Shown here piece by piece: positions 34,041 through 43,700 of a stretch of DNA of 64,000 nucleotides (the first letter of the stretch is position 1; each line of letters begins with the position of its first letter). Where the stretch lies: the NCBI GenBank assembly GCA_902799685.1, contig CADCBO010000003.1, positions 186,001 to 250,000 on the forward strand. The letters are read 5' to 3'. A model generated the notes under the pieces. The model saw only the letters and a program-made list of their open reading frames with translations. It ran no database searches and was not told the origin of the DNA. Source of the DNA: an uncultured Bacteroidales bacterium. GTDB taxonomy: Bacteria; Bacteroidota; Bacteroidia; Bacteroidales; Bacteroidaceae. The position numbers and the translations under genes are program-made.

Positions 34041-36593
34041 ATGAGAAGAATTCTATTAGTCTTTGGCGCTTTTGCGCTGATGTCTCTCTACGGGAGGGCT
34101 GCCGATAACAAAGGCATTTCATTCAATGAACTATCCGGTGACCGGTTTACACTTATTGAGAACGGCAAACCCGTACAGCTTCTGGTTGATGAGACCGACA
34201 AGACGGGTGTGCTGATAGCAATTAAGGCATTACAGAAGGACTTTCTGGCTGTTTCGGGTCAGGAGGCTCAAGTGGTTTACGAGCCCGGTCAAGGCAAACC
34301 TGTGATTGTGGGAACCATGGACAGTAAGTACATAGCTCAGATAATCAAGAGCAAGAAGATAGACAAGAAGGAACTTCAAGGCAAGCGTGAGAAGTATATC
34401 ATGACTGTGATGGAGAACCCCATTAAGGGTGTTGACGAGGCTCTGGTGATTGCCGGTAGCGATATGCGCGGTACCATTTACGGCATATATGAGTTGTCTG
34501 AGCAGATTGGTGTTTCGCCATGGTATTACTGGGCTGACGTTCCAATTGAGCATCAGGATAACATATCTCTGGCCAAGGGTACTTATACAGCAGGTGAGCC
34601 AGCAGTTACATATCGCGGCATATTTCTGAACGATGAGGATCCGTGTCTTACAACATGGGTAAGGAATACGTTCGGCACACAGCGTGGCGGCCATGAGTTC
34701 TATGCATGCTGCTTTGAACTGCTGCTTAGACTTCGTGCCAACTTTATGTGGCCCGCAATGTGGGGCTGGGCATTCTATGCCGATGACCCAGAAAACATAA
34801 AGACTGCCAATGATATGGGTATCATTATGGGAACTTCTCATCATGAGCCTATGGCACGCAACCATCAGGAATGGGCCCGTAACCCGCGTGCTTACGGCGG
34901 CCAGTGGGATTATACAACCAACAAGGATGAACTCAAGAGGTTCTTCCGTGAGGGCATGGAACGCGCCAAGGATACCGAGGACCTGATTACCATAGGTATG
35001 CGTGGAGACGGTGATGCCGAACTGCGCGGAAGCGACGAGGATAATATGAAGATGCTGGAGGGTCTGTTCGCCGACCAGCGCCAGATCATCAAGGAGGTGA
35101 CAGGCAAGCCCGCCGAGCAGCGTCCGCAGGTATGGGCACTCTACAAGGAGGTTCAGACCTATTATAACAAGGGTCTGCGCGTGCCGGATGATGTGATAAT
35201 TCTCTTGTCAGATGATAACTGGGGCGACATACGCCGTCTGCCCAATGCCGAGGAGCGCAAGCGCAAAGGAGGCTGGGGTATGTATTACCACGTGGACTAT
35301 GTAGGTGCACCGCGTAACTCAAAGTGGCTGAACATTACTCCCATACAGCATCTTTGGGAGCAGATGCAACTCACATATGACTACGGGGTTGACAAGATAT
35401 GGGTGCTTAACGTTGGCGACCTTAAGCCAATGGAGTATCCTATAACCCTGTTCCTGGATATGGCCTGGAATCCAACATCATTCACGGTTGACAACCTGCT
35501 GGATCATACCTATGAATTCTGTAAGGAGTTCTTTGGCGAGGAGGAGGCTGCAGAGGCTGCCCGTATCCTTAACCTGTGCTGCAAGTACAACGGCCGTATC
35601 AGCGCCGAGATGCTTGATGCACGTCAGTATTACACATTGGAGACCGGTGAGTTTGAGCAGGTCTGCGACGATTACGCACGCCTGGAGGCTGAGGCCCTGC
35701 GCCAGTACCTGAAACTCAAACCCGAGTACCGTGACGCTTATCAGCAGATAATCCTGTTCCCTGTTCAGGCTATGGGTAACATCTACGACATGTACTACAG
35801 CCAGGCCATGAACCAGAAACTGTCACGTAACAACGATCCTGCCGCAAACTACTGGGCAGAGCGTTGCGAGCGCGATTTTCAGCGTGACGCCGAGCTATGC
35901 GCATACTACAACAAGGAGATGGCCGGTGGCAAATGGAACGGCATGATGATCCAGAAGCACATCGGTTATACCTCCTGGAACGATAATTTCCGTGCCGATA
36001 CACAGCCCCGCGTAACCCGCGTTGAGGCAGGTGATAAGGTGGGCGGATACGTATTCACCCAAAAGGACGGTGTAGTTGCCATGGAGGCCGAGCATTTCTA
36101 TTCTCAGGCTCCTGTGACAGCAGGTTCCGCCCAGTGGACTACCATTCCATTCATGGGCCGTACGCTGTCCGGTGTGGCTCTGATGCCTTACAGCCAGCCT
36201 ACTGACGGAGCAAGCATGACGTATAAGTTCAATCTGACAGAGGATGTGGAGAATCTCTCGGCTGTTATAGCAGTTAACGCAACTCTGACATTCTATCGTC
36301 TTGAAGGACACCGTTACATGGTTAGCCTGGACGGAGGTAAGGAGATTGAGGTGGTGTTCAACGAGCGCCTGAACGAGGATCAGCGTAACATCTACTCGGT
36401 TTATTATCCTACTGTGGCTACGCGCGTCAAGGATGACCGAGTACAGTTGGGTAAGGCTGCCAAGGGTGAGCATACTCTGACAATACGTCCTATTGAGCCT
36501 GGAACAGTATTCGAGAAGGTGGTGATGGATGCCGGAGGCTACATTAAGAGTTTCCTGTTCATGCAGGAGTCTCCGTACATCAGGGAGAATTGA
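34041..36593 (+). CDS. GH115 alpha-glucuronidase, secreted
   Basis: 850 aa with a signal peptide (RRILLVFGAFALMSLYGRA). It follows GH115 throughout: an N-terminal domain, the TIM-barrel stretch with RGIFLNDEDPCLTTW, RANFMWPAMWGWAF, GMRGDGDAEL and LLSDDNWGDIRRLP, and a C-terminal beta domain. GH115 enzymes remove (4-O-methyl)glucuronic acid from xylan. With the SGNH esterase, GH43 and HTCS nearby it points to glucuronoxylan use. The stop TGA at 36591-36593 lies in the first unit of the intergenic repeat. Confidence 0.9.
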   Translation: MRRILLVFGAFALMSLYGRAADNKGISFNELSGDRFTLIENGKPVQLLVDETDKTGVLIAIKALQKDFLAVSGQEAQVVYEPGQGKPVIVGTMDSKYIAQIIKSKKIDKKELQGKREKYIMTVMENPIKGVDEALVIAGSDMRGTIYGIYELSEQIGVSPWYYWADVPIEHQDNISLAKGTYTAGEPAVTYRGIFLNDEDPCLTTWVRNTFGTQRGGHEFYACCFELLLRLRANFMWPAMWGWAFYADDPENIKTANDMGIIMGTSHHEPMARNHQEWARNPRAYGGQWDYTTNKDELKRFFREGMERAKDTEDLITIGMRGDGDAELRGSDEDNMKMLEGLFADQRQIIKEVTGKPAEQRPQVWALYKEVQTYYNKGLRVPDDVIILLSDDNWGDIRRLPNAEERKRKGGWGMYYHVDYVGAPRNSKWLNITPIQHLWEQMQLTYDYGVDKIWVLNVGDLKPMEYPITLFLDMAWNPTSFTVDNLLDHTYEFCKEFFGEEEAAEAARILNLCCKYNGRISAEMLDARQYYTLETGEFEQVCDDYARLEAEALRQYLKLKPEYRDAYQQIILFPVQAMGNIYDMYYSQAMNQKLSRNNDPAANYWAERCERDFQRDAELCAYYNKEMAGGKWNGMMIQKHIGYTSWNDNFRADTQPRVTRVEAGDKVGGYVFTQKDGVVAMEAEHFYSQAPVTAGSAQWTTIPFMGRTLSGVALMPYSQPTDGASMTYKFNLTEDVENLSAVIAVNATLTFYRLEGHRYMVSLDGGKEIEVVFNERLNEDQRNIYSVYYPTVATRVKDDRVQLGKAAKGEHTLTIRPIEPGTVFEKVVMDAGGYIKSFLFMQESPYIREN

Positions 36594-36716
36594 GAGTTGA
36601 GAATTGAGAATTAACACGCACCTGCGTTAATTCCCGCGACATTAAAATAGGTTCGGAAATTTTTCCGAACCTATTTTATAATTCTCAATTCTCAATTTTC
36701 AATTCTCAATTTTTGA
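36591..36716. repeat. Intergenic AATTGAGAATTG element with embedded terminator (copy A)
   Basis: Arms of GAGAATTGAGAATT repeats flank AACACGCACCTGCGTTAATT, CCCGCGACATT and a terminator hairpin. Read on the minus strand it has the same order as the element at 62352-62487, but with a different hairpin sequence. It fills the junction of two convergent genes. Confidence 0.8.
36644..36677. terminator. Bidirectional intrinsic terminator between GH115 and the glycine-rich gene
   Basis: AAAATAGGTTCGGAAA pairs with TTTCCGAACCTATTTT around a short AT loop; A- and T-tracts on both sides allow termination from either strand. Confidence 0.85.
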
Positions 36717-37427
36717 TCAGAAGCCTAGGCTGACGGTCAGCCCCAATCCTGGAGGACCTTCCATAGGTAGCATTACCGACGGGGCAAACTCGAACTGCAG
36801 GAGTTTAGCGGCTTCCCTTAATTCCAGCTCATGATTGTATTCATTGGCAATTGTCTCAAGGGTCTTTTTGGCTTTTCTCTTGCTTAATCTGCCCCAGGTG
36901 TAGAATGTAATTGTAGGCACGGCCATTGCTCCGGAAATGATATATAGCTTTTGCGACAGTTCCGGATCACTTTCCGATTGGTGCGTTGCCGCAATGAGCG
37001 TGAGAATGGCAGTAGGGATGGCGCAAAGAATGCCGATACCCTCCTTTGTATCGCCTTTTATGAATTGCCTCTGTGCTTTTTCATATCTCAGGAACTGCAT
37101 GGAGTCCAACAGTTGCTTAAGGTCATCTTCACGGATTGCGTTGCCGGCTCCGCGTCCCTCAACGAATGTGAGACTTCCGCTAAGCCTTTCTATTGCGGTG
37201 CTGTCGTTGAGAACGGCAAAGCCGCCCCAGCCGCCACCGCCGCCGAAACCGCCACGGCCACCTCCGCCGAATTGACCTCCTCCGCCACCACGGCCTCCAC
37301 CGCCGCCGAAGCCTCCGCCTCCACCGAAGCCGCCTCCGCCACCGCCTCCTCGCTGGGCAAAGGTTACGACAGATATCAGGAGAATGAAAAACAGTGTTAC
37401 AACTCTTTTTATAGTCAGATTGGGCAT
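36717..37427 (-). CDS. Glycine-rich secreted or membrane protein of unknown function
   Basis: 236 aa. A signal peptide (LFFILLISVVTFAQ) is followed by about 45 residues of almost pure Gly with Phe, Arg and Gln, then a region without recognised domain containing one likely membrane segment (ILCAIPTAILTLIAATH) and a YIISGAMAVPTITFYTWG stretch. The C-terminus ends in LGLTVSLGF, which resembles a beta-strand ending in Phe. It lies 74 bp downstream of the CotH-like gene, which has the same Gly/Phe-rich region, so the two are probably co-expressed. Function not assigned. Confidence 0.7.
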   Translation of the reverse strand: MPNLTIKRVVTLFFILLISVVTFAQRGGGGGGGFGGGGGFGGGGGRGGGGGQFGGGGRGGFGGGGGWGGFAVLNDSTAIERLSGSLTFVEGRGAGNAIREDDLKQLLDSMQFLRYEKAQRQFIKGDTKEGIGILCAIPTAILTLIAATHQSESDPELSQKLYIISGAMAVPTITFYTWGRLSKRKAKKTLETIANEYNHELELREAAKLLQFEFAPSVMLPMEGPPGLGLTVSLGF

Positions 37428-37501
37428 AGTAATTGCTGGGTTAGTGTTGTTTTCTTTCTTAGATGTATCAGAACCGTTTTGGTTTAATCGGGAAATGAAA
37501 T

Positions 37502-39241
37502 TTACATCCAGTTACTGTCCAGGAAAGCTATGCGGTCTGCGAACCATTTCTTGAGGGTGGCAATTTCCTGTTCATAGCTTGAGACACGGTATGCAGCGAA
37601 CATGCCTATGGCATCACCTCCACCAAAACCGCCCATCATTCCACCTCCGAATCCGCCGAATCCTCCGAACCCGCCGCCGAACCCGTTCTGGCTGCCTGCA
37701 TTCTGATTGCGTGATTCAGGAACGAGCAGGTCTGTGTATTTGGCATACTGGCGTTTCTGTGCTTCGGCCAGTTGGGCGGCATGCTCATCTATGTACTTGT
37801 TGATATTGTCTATGCTCAATATGTCCTTACGCAGTTCTTTCCAGCGTGCCTTGACCTTGGCCATGAAAGCAGGATCCTCTGTGAGGCGTTTCCAAAGGGC
37901 AGGGGTGGGGTTGGTCTCTCCGCCTTCATATACCCATGCATCTATCTTGTTGGCGTTGCAGAAATTGCAGTTGCCGTATGCCAGATTGTAATCCCAAACA
38001 GTTCCTGCATGCAGTTTTCCGCCTGTGCCGTCGGCATTCTGTTTCTTCTTGTAGAAATATGCGCTGCGTTTGAGTCCGTCGGCATTCAGGCTCAACTCTG
38101 TATGGATAAAGTAATCCACGAATGACTGTACGCTGATGTATTTGGCATAGCCTTCATCGGGGTCGGCAAAATTGTCACTCTGGATAACCCTCTCAACCTC
38201 CTTTATGTAACTGCTTATGTACTCCTGCTGTTCAGGGGTAATCTTGTCGGCTTTAGGATAATAGTATGTCCAGGTTACCCTGTTGAATCCTCCCATGCCG
38301 CCGCCAAAGCCGCCGAAACCTCCCATTGCACCGCCTCCCATGCTGGTGATGCCGGGAACATCGGATGTAAATGAAGGTTCGTTTCCTTCAGGAGGGTCAA
38401 TGCGGACTATGTAACCTCCGGTAATGTCTATACCGCTGTTGTCATTGGGCTTGAGCTTGGCTATGTCAAGGCGGTTGGCTCCCTGCTTTATCTTTTCACA
38501 TAGGATATAGACTCCTATGTAGTGGCCGTTCATGACCACTTCACAGTAACGGTTGCGCGGAGCCCAGTGTCCCATCTGGTTCCAAAGGTCGAATGCAAAC
38601 GGGTCACGCATCATGGATATGTCATTGTAGGGGGCCAGCAGAACCCAGTCATTGTCGGCTGGCATGCCTAAGAGTTCCACGTCAAGGTCCTTGCCTTTGT
38701 CATCCTTGGTCTCAAAGGTGAAACGTTTCTGTTCAAAGAAGAGAGAAGAGTTGCCGCGCAGTTTTATTCCTATCCTGCCGTTGTAGCCGTTGGGTTTATC
38801 GGTCAGTCTGTTGCGCTTGCCTTTGCCGTTGTCTATGATTTTCATGGATGCTTCCAGTTTTTCTTCATTAGTGACTGGCTTGCCTCCGGTTTCTATGATT
38901 ACTATGGGCAGGTCTGATGATGTGAATTCCACATCGTTGCCTTGTGTGCCGTCATACTGTACGGTTCCGCCCATCATGCCGAATCCGCCGCCTCCTCCGA
39001 AGCCTGCGCTGTTGCCGCCTGGAAATCCGAAACCTCCGGGCATCTGCCGGTTTTGCTGATCCTGTTCATCGGTGATGGGGAAACGGCCGCCAAACCCTCC
39101 GAATCCGCCGAAACCTCCACCACCTCCCGGAAATCCTCCACCACCGGGGAATCCTCCCCCGAAACCGCCGGGGAACTGGGCAAGGCAATTGGTTGACAAC
39201 AGGATAACAACTAACAGGGTGCGGATTCTTTCAACTTTCAT
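37502..39241 (-). CDS. CotH-kinase-family protein with glycine-rich segments
   Basis: 579 aa with a signal peptide (TLLVVILLSTNCLAQ), a Gly/Phe/Pro-rich N-terminus, then the CotH region: NGRIGIKLRGNSS, DNDWVLLAPYNDISMMRD, NGHYIGVYILCEKI and the metal motif VWDYNLAYGN. Two more Gly-rich stretches interrupt and follow the domain. CotH proteins phosphorylate secreted proteins in Bacillus spores and occur widely as secreted proteins in Bacteroidetes. The Gly-rich inserts may be flexible or assembly-promoting; the partner protein downstream could be a substrate. Confidence 0.8.
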   Translation of the reverse strand: MKVERIRTLLVVILLSTNCLAQFPGGFGGGFPGGGGFPGGGGGFGGFGGFGGRFPITDEQDQQNRQMPGGFGFPGGNSAGFGGGGGFGMMGGTVQYDGTQGNDVEFTSSDLPIVIIETGGKPVTNEEKLEASMKIIDNGKGKRNRLTDKPNGYNGRIGIKLRGNSSLFFEQKRFTFETKDDKGKDLDVELLGMPADNDWVLLAPYNDISMMRDPFAFDLWNQMGHWAPRNRYCEVVMNGHYIGVYILCEKIKQGANRLDIAKLKPNDNSGIDITGGYIVRIDPPEGNEPSFTSDVPGITSMGGGAMGGFGGFGGGMGGFNRVTWTYYYPKADKITPEQQEYISSYIKEVERVIQSDNFADPDEGYAKYISVQSFVDYFIHTELSLNADGLKRSAYFYKKKQNADGTGGKLHAGTVWDYNLAYGNCNFCNANKIDAWVYEGGETNPTPALWKRLTEDPAFMAKVKARWKELRKDILSIDNINKYIDEHAAQLAEAQKRQYAKYTDLLVPESRNQNAGSQNGFGGGFGGFGGFGGGMMGGFGGGDAIGMFAAYRVSSYEQEIATLKKWFADRIAFLDSNWM

Positions 39242-39320
39242 GTTTATTTCTTGTAAATATTCTTTCTATTGAATAATACCGTGAAAAGCAAAAAGTTAAA
39301 TCAGAATCCTTTTAAAACAC

Positions 39321-39347
39321 AATAGGGACGGTTTGACCGTCCCTATT
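39321..39347 (-). terminator. Intrinsic terminator of the SGNH hydrolase gene
   Basis: AATAGGGACGGT and ACCGTCCCTATT form a perfect 12-bp stem with a TTG loop; on the minus strand it is followed by GTGTTTT. It lies 24 bp after the SGNH stop. Confidence 0.85.
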
Positions 39348-39371
39348 ATGTCGGAGTCGTACCAATGTGAT

Positions 39372-40589
39372 TTATTTGGAAGGATTTCCTTTACGCTCAA
39401 ACAGTTTCAGGTCTATGCAGTCACCCATCTGCACGTAACCGTCGGCATTTGGATGCAGATAGTCATTCTCAAACAGATACTTGGGGTTGAGCTGTGCCGG
39501 GTCATTCGGGTTGCCCATAAATGCATCAAAGTCAATGACTCCGTCACAGTAACCGCTGGTACGGATCCACTGGTTAAGCTGCTGACGGCCTGCCTCGTGG
39601 TTCTCACTGTAGTAGTTGTTGCCCTTGAACTGCATGACGGGTGCTCCATATACATATATGCCACGCTCATGAGCCTCCTGTATTATCTGTTTATAGACTT
39701 CAATTATGTCCTTGGCTTTCTGTATGGCATCACCGCGTCCGCCTAGGTCGTTCACGCCTTCAAACAGTATGATGTATTTTACGCCCTCCTGCTGGAACAG
39801 GTCACGCGGGTAGCGGCTCTTGCCGGTGGGGCCAAGGCCGCCGTTAAGGATGCAGTTGCCGCCCAGTCCCATGTTGAGCACTGATACCCTTTTTGTCTTT
39901 TTGTTTGCAAGCAGACGGCGTGACAGATTATCGGTCCAGCGGTTCTGCTCATTTGTGGTCGATCCGCGTCCATCGGTTATTGAGTTGCCCAGAACCACAA
40001 CGGCGCGGGCATTCTTTTCGGCCTTTATCTCTATGGCGTTGATAATGTACCAATGGGCGGTCTTGACGGCATTACTGAAGTCTGAGCCCTGACCCTCAAT
40101 AAGGTAAGAGTCTGTACGTGAACCCGGATGACCGGTAACGCTGGTGGATGAGGCCTGGCCCAGATGCATGGTTATAGCTACGTTCTGGCGTGTGCCCATG
40201 GGGAATTTTACGGGGTCGGATGTAACCAGCTGGCCAGGCTGTATGGTCACTGACTTGCTTCCACCGAATGTCAGGCTGACTTCGGTTCCGGCTATGATGT
40301 CACTGTTGCTGCCGGCTGTTGCCGCATGTGCAATCTCAGCTGCATTTATGGTGACGGGACCATTGCTGAACTCATTTGAAAACTTGACTCTGACTTCTTT
40401 ACCGCTGATGGATGTCTGTACGATCTGGCGTATGGAGTTGTTCTCCAATCCGGGGGCAGGGGGGCAGTTGTGCGGTTCAACAACCTGCTCGGCGGTTGCC
40501 CAGGTTGCTACCCAATGTTTGCCGGCCGATGCCGGTGACCATGTAAGAACCGTCAGTGCGACGGCCAGAAGAATAGTATTAACTTTCAT
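39372..40589 (-). CDS. Secreted SGNH/GDSL hydrolase (esterase candidate)
   Basis: The ATG at 40589 gives a signal peptide (MKVNTILLAVALTVLTWSPA) and 405 aa; longer in-frame forms are not needed. Catalytic blocks: VVLGNSITDG (S203), GLGGN, FEGVNDLG (N280) and NDYLHPNADGY (D376, H379). The N-terminal beta domain (WVATWATAEQ...) is typical of a GDSL subfamily related to rhamnogalacturonan and xylan acetyl esterases. Divergent from the HTCS gene, which suggests co-regulation. Confidence 0.85.
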   Translation of the reverse strand: MKVNTILLAVALTVLTWSPASAGKHWVATWATAEQVVEPHNCPPAPGLENNSIRQIVQTSISGKEVRVKFSNEFSNGPVTINAAEIAHAATAGSNSDIIAGTEVSLTFGGSKSVTIQPGQLVTSDPVKFPMGTRQNVAITMHLGQASSTSVTGHPGSRTDSYLIEGQGSDFSNAVKTAHWYIINAIEIKAEKNARAVVVLGNSITDGRGSTTNEQNRWTDNLSRRLLANKKTKRVSVLNMGLGGNCILNGGLGPTGKSRYPRDLFQQEGVKYIILFEGVNDLGGRGDAIQKAKDIIEVYKQIIQEAHERGIYVYGAPVMQFKGNNYYSENHEAGRQQLNQWIRTSGYCDGVIDFDAFMGNPNDPAQLNPKYLFENDYLHPNADGYVQMGDCIDLKLFERKGNPSK

Positions 40590-40629
40590 ACCTGTTATTG
40601 TTATTTGTTGATTGTCTCTGTTGGATTGG

Positions 40630-40637
40630 TAAAGATA
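40630..40637 (-). promoter_or_regulatory. Candidate -7 box TATCTTTA for the SGNH gene
   Basis: Seven of eight match to TAnnTTTG on the minus strand, 40 bp before the ATG at 40589. Confidence 0.3.
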
Positions 40638-40706
40638 CGGATTTATAACGCAACAAGACAACACAACGTCTAATTTAATTAAAAATGTGTTCCGGACATT
40701 AGGATT

Positions 40707-40736
40707 TGTTCCATCCAAGACGACAAAAATGGAACA
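40707..40736. promoter_or_regulatory. Inverted repeat TGTTCCAT-N14-ATGGAACA, possible HTCS operator
   Basis: A perfect 8-bp dyad in the divergent SGNH/HTCS region, with a related TGTTCCGGACA just upstream at 40687. AraC-type regulators usually bind direct repeats, so this is only a candidate. Confidence 0.35.
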
Positions 40737-40754
40737 TATATGCATATAAAGGAT

Positions 40755-40762
40755 TATCTTTG
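40755..40762 (+). promoter_or_regulatory. -7 box TATCTTTG of the HTCS gene
   Basis: Perfect TAnnTTTG match, 32 bp before the ATG at 40795. Confidence 0.55.
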
Positions 40763-40794
40763 CTACACTATTACTTTTCTTAATACTGAACCTG

Positions 40795-43700
40795 ATGCGT
40801 AAACCAATAATTGCACTGCTTCTGGGATTGCTTTCCTTCAACCTTGTAACGGCACAGCATACATACCGTTTCTCAATAGGCCAATTGTCTGACGACCGTT
40901 TCCATGCCATCTGCGAAGATATGTCGGGATTCATCTGGATAGGTACCGAGAACGGACTCAACCGTTATGACGGATACCATTTCAATCAGTTCTATCATGA
41001 TGACAACGATTCGCTCTCGTTAATGAGCAATTACGTAAGGAGTCTTTATACTGACAGTGACGGAACGCTCTGGATTGGAACAAACCGCGGTTTACAGTAT
41101 CTCAAGCCCAGTGAAAAGAGTTTTCATACCGTTCCGTTTCCCGGAGGCAGGTCTCCGTACATCCAGAAGATATGCCAGTTCCGTGACGGACGCATATGGA
41201 TTGCCGCCCATAGCGGGATATTCTGGGTTGATCCTGAAGAACCTGACCTGATAAACAGCGCTGTGAGCATCAATACCAGTCCCCTGGCAGAGGGCGCGTT
41301 CAGGACCTTGATAGAGGACCAGGATGGGGTGGTATGGCTGGGTACATCATCCGGCATTCTGCTGTATGACCCCAAGACCGACAAGGTATCTGAATTCGGC
41401 AGGGATATGATAGACCGTAACATCACCGGGATAAACATTGACTCAAACGGTAAGGTTTTCATAACCACAAACAATCATCTGTTCATGTGGAATCCTTCCA
41501 GACACAGTCTTGTAAGGCTTACACCCGACAGCGGAATATGGGAGATAACCCATTCGTTCATAGATAAAGACGGCATTAAGATCTCCTTGAGGGGAAAAGG
41601 ATTGCTGGCTCTTGATGAAGAGATGAGACTGTATAACTTTGAATTGAGTCCGTCAGACCATAGTCTTGAGAAACTGGATGTAAGCGCCTATTACCGCGAC
41701 AAGGCAGGAAACAGCTGGATAGGGTGTTTCCTTTCCGATTTCATTCTTGTCACCAAGGACAGGAATGAATTTGATTACTTCAGATTCTCCGACTATCGTG
41801 AAGAAGTATCGGGTACAGTGACTGCATTGGTGACAGATACTGACGGCAGGCTGTGGATTGGATACAACAACAACGGACTCACCTGCATGTCAGGTGATGG
41901 CAGGGTTTTGAAGAGCAGCCGGAACATGGAATATATCAGCTGCCTGTTCCGTGACAGTCAAAACAGGATCTGGGCCGGTCTGCCCGGCGGTGGTCTGGCA
42001 TTGGTTGATACCCAGACGGGAAAACTCAAGACCGTACTTACAAATGAGAGTTTCAACGTGTCGTCAATCGCTGAGGATAAAAAAGGCCGCATATATTATT
42101 CGGAACTTGGTAACGGATTCAGCAGATTCGATCCGGAAGTCATGAAACCTGAACTGTACAGCGAATTTGCAAACAACGGGCCTAACGGCCGTTCACTGGG
42201 TAATGAATGGATTCATATCCTGATGATAGACAGCTGGAACAGGCTGTGGATAGGGCATGACAACGGTGCTGACTGTTATGACATAGACAATGAAAAGTTC
42301 ACTGACAATAGCAGGCTTCTGGCGGCTATGGGTACATCGGGATGTACCTGCATACTCGAAGAGAAGGAGGGTGTCATCTGGTTCGGTACAGCCAGGGGTC
42401 TTGTGGTCTTCAACACCATAAGCGGCCAGACTAAAATACTGAATACCTCATCAGGCTTGTCAAGTAATGACATACGCGGTATGGTCAAGGATAATGAAGG
42501 TTATATCTGGGTTTCCACTCCTGGTGGAGTAAACCGTATCACTCCTGATGATTATGAGGTGAGCCGTTTCTTTACCGAGGAGAGGGAATTCAACCGTGTT
42601 GCCGCATTCTCTTCTACAGACGAGAGGGTATATTTTGGCAGCAATACGGGAATAACCGCTTTCACTCCCTACGATATTTCGACCGAATCAACCGTGAACA
42701 AGGTGGTATTGACCGGGTTCTATCTTAACGGCGAGCAGATTACGTCACAATCCTTATCCGGCGGCAAACGTATATCGGAGAAGCCATTGAGCATATCAGA
42801 CCAGTTCAGGCTGGCGTACAAGGACAATTCTTTCACATTGGAGTTCAGTACTCTGAACTATGGTAATGAGATGAGTCTTATATTTGAATACTCCCTGAGT
42901 CCCGGTGGAGAGCAATGGACCCGTAACCCTGCCGGAGAGAACCGTTTCACATTCTCCAAGATGGGTTATGGCAGACATGCACTTTCTGTGAGGGCCAGAC
43001 TTAATGATATGGTCTCAGAGCCAAGAACTTACATAATAAAGATTGAAGCGCCCTGGTATGCAACGTCCGTGGCCATCTGCATATATATTATCCTGATGCT
43101 CGTTATCATGATGGTCATCTTCAGGATGCGTCACAGAGCACGTCAGAGAGAGATGGACGAAGCCAAGTTCCAGTCATTCATAAACGTAGCGCATGAGATT
43201 TGTGCTCCTATGACAATGGTCATATCGCCTTTGGAGGACATGCTTCATGATGACACAGTTCCGGCTGACATCCAGTCCAATCTGCGTCAGATGCACAGAA
43301 GCTCAACCAGGATACTTTCACTGATAAACCAGTTGCTGGACATGCGTAAGTTTGATGAAGGTCAGATGCAGTTGCATTTTGCCGAGACGGACCTGATAAA
43401 TTTCCTTATGGGACCGTTTGAGCTTTACATGCAGACGGCCGAAAAGCGCAACATAAACTTCCGCTTTAACCATTCCATGGAGGAGCAGCCCGTATGGATA
43501 GACCGTGACAGCATAGACAAGGTCATGATGAACCTGCTTTCCAATGCATTCAAATATACCCCCGATGAAGGTACGATAGAGTTGAATGTTGAGGTTGGTA
43601 CCGATGAGCATATAGACGGACCGCTCAAGAACTGGGTGCAGGTATCGGTGTCTGACACCGGCATCGGACTGGAGAAGGAAGATATAGAGAAGGTGTTTGA

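Noticed and set aside
37200..37350. CRISPR-like or tandem DNA repeat
   Set aside because: The GCCGCCG-type repetition is explained by glycine codons in a protein with a proper signal peptide; no uniform repeats and spacers exist.
36937..39272. Several plus-strand ORFs rich in Pro, Ser and Ala
   Set aside because: They are the antisense of the Gly-rich CotH pair and have no motif or start signals of their own.
40590..40961. N-terminal extension of the SGNH hydrolase
   Set aside because: The signal peptide begins at the ATG at 40589; the upstream frame overlaps the HTCS gene and promoters.
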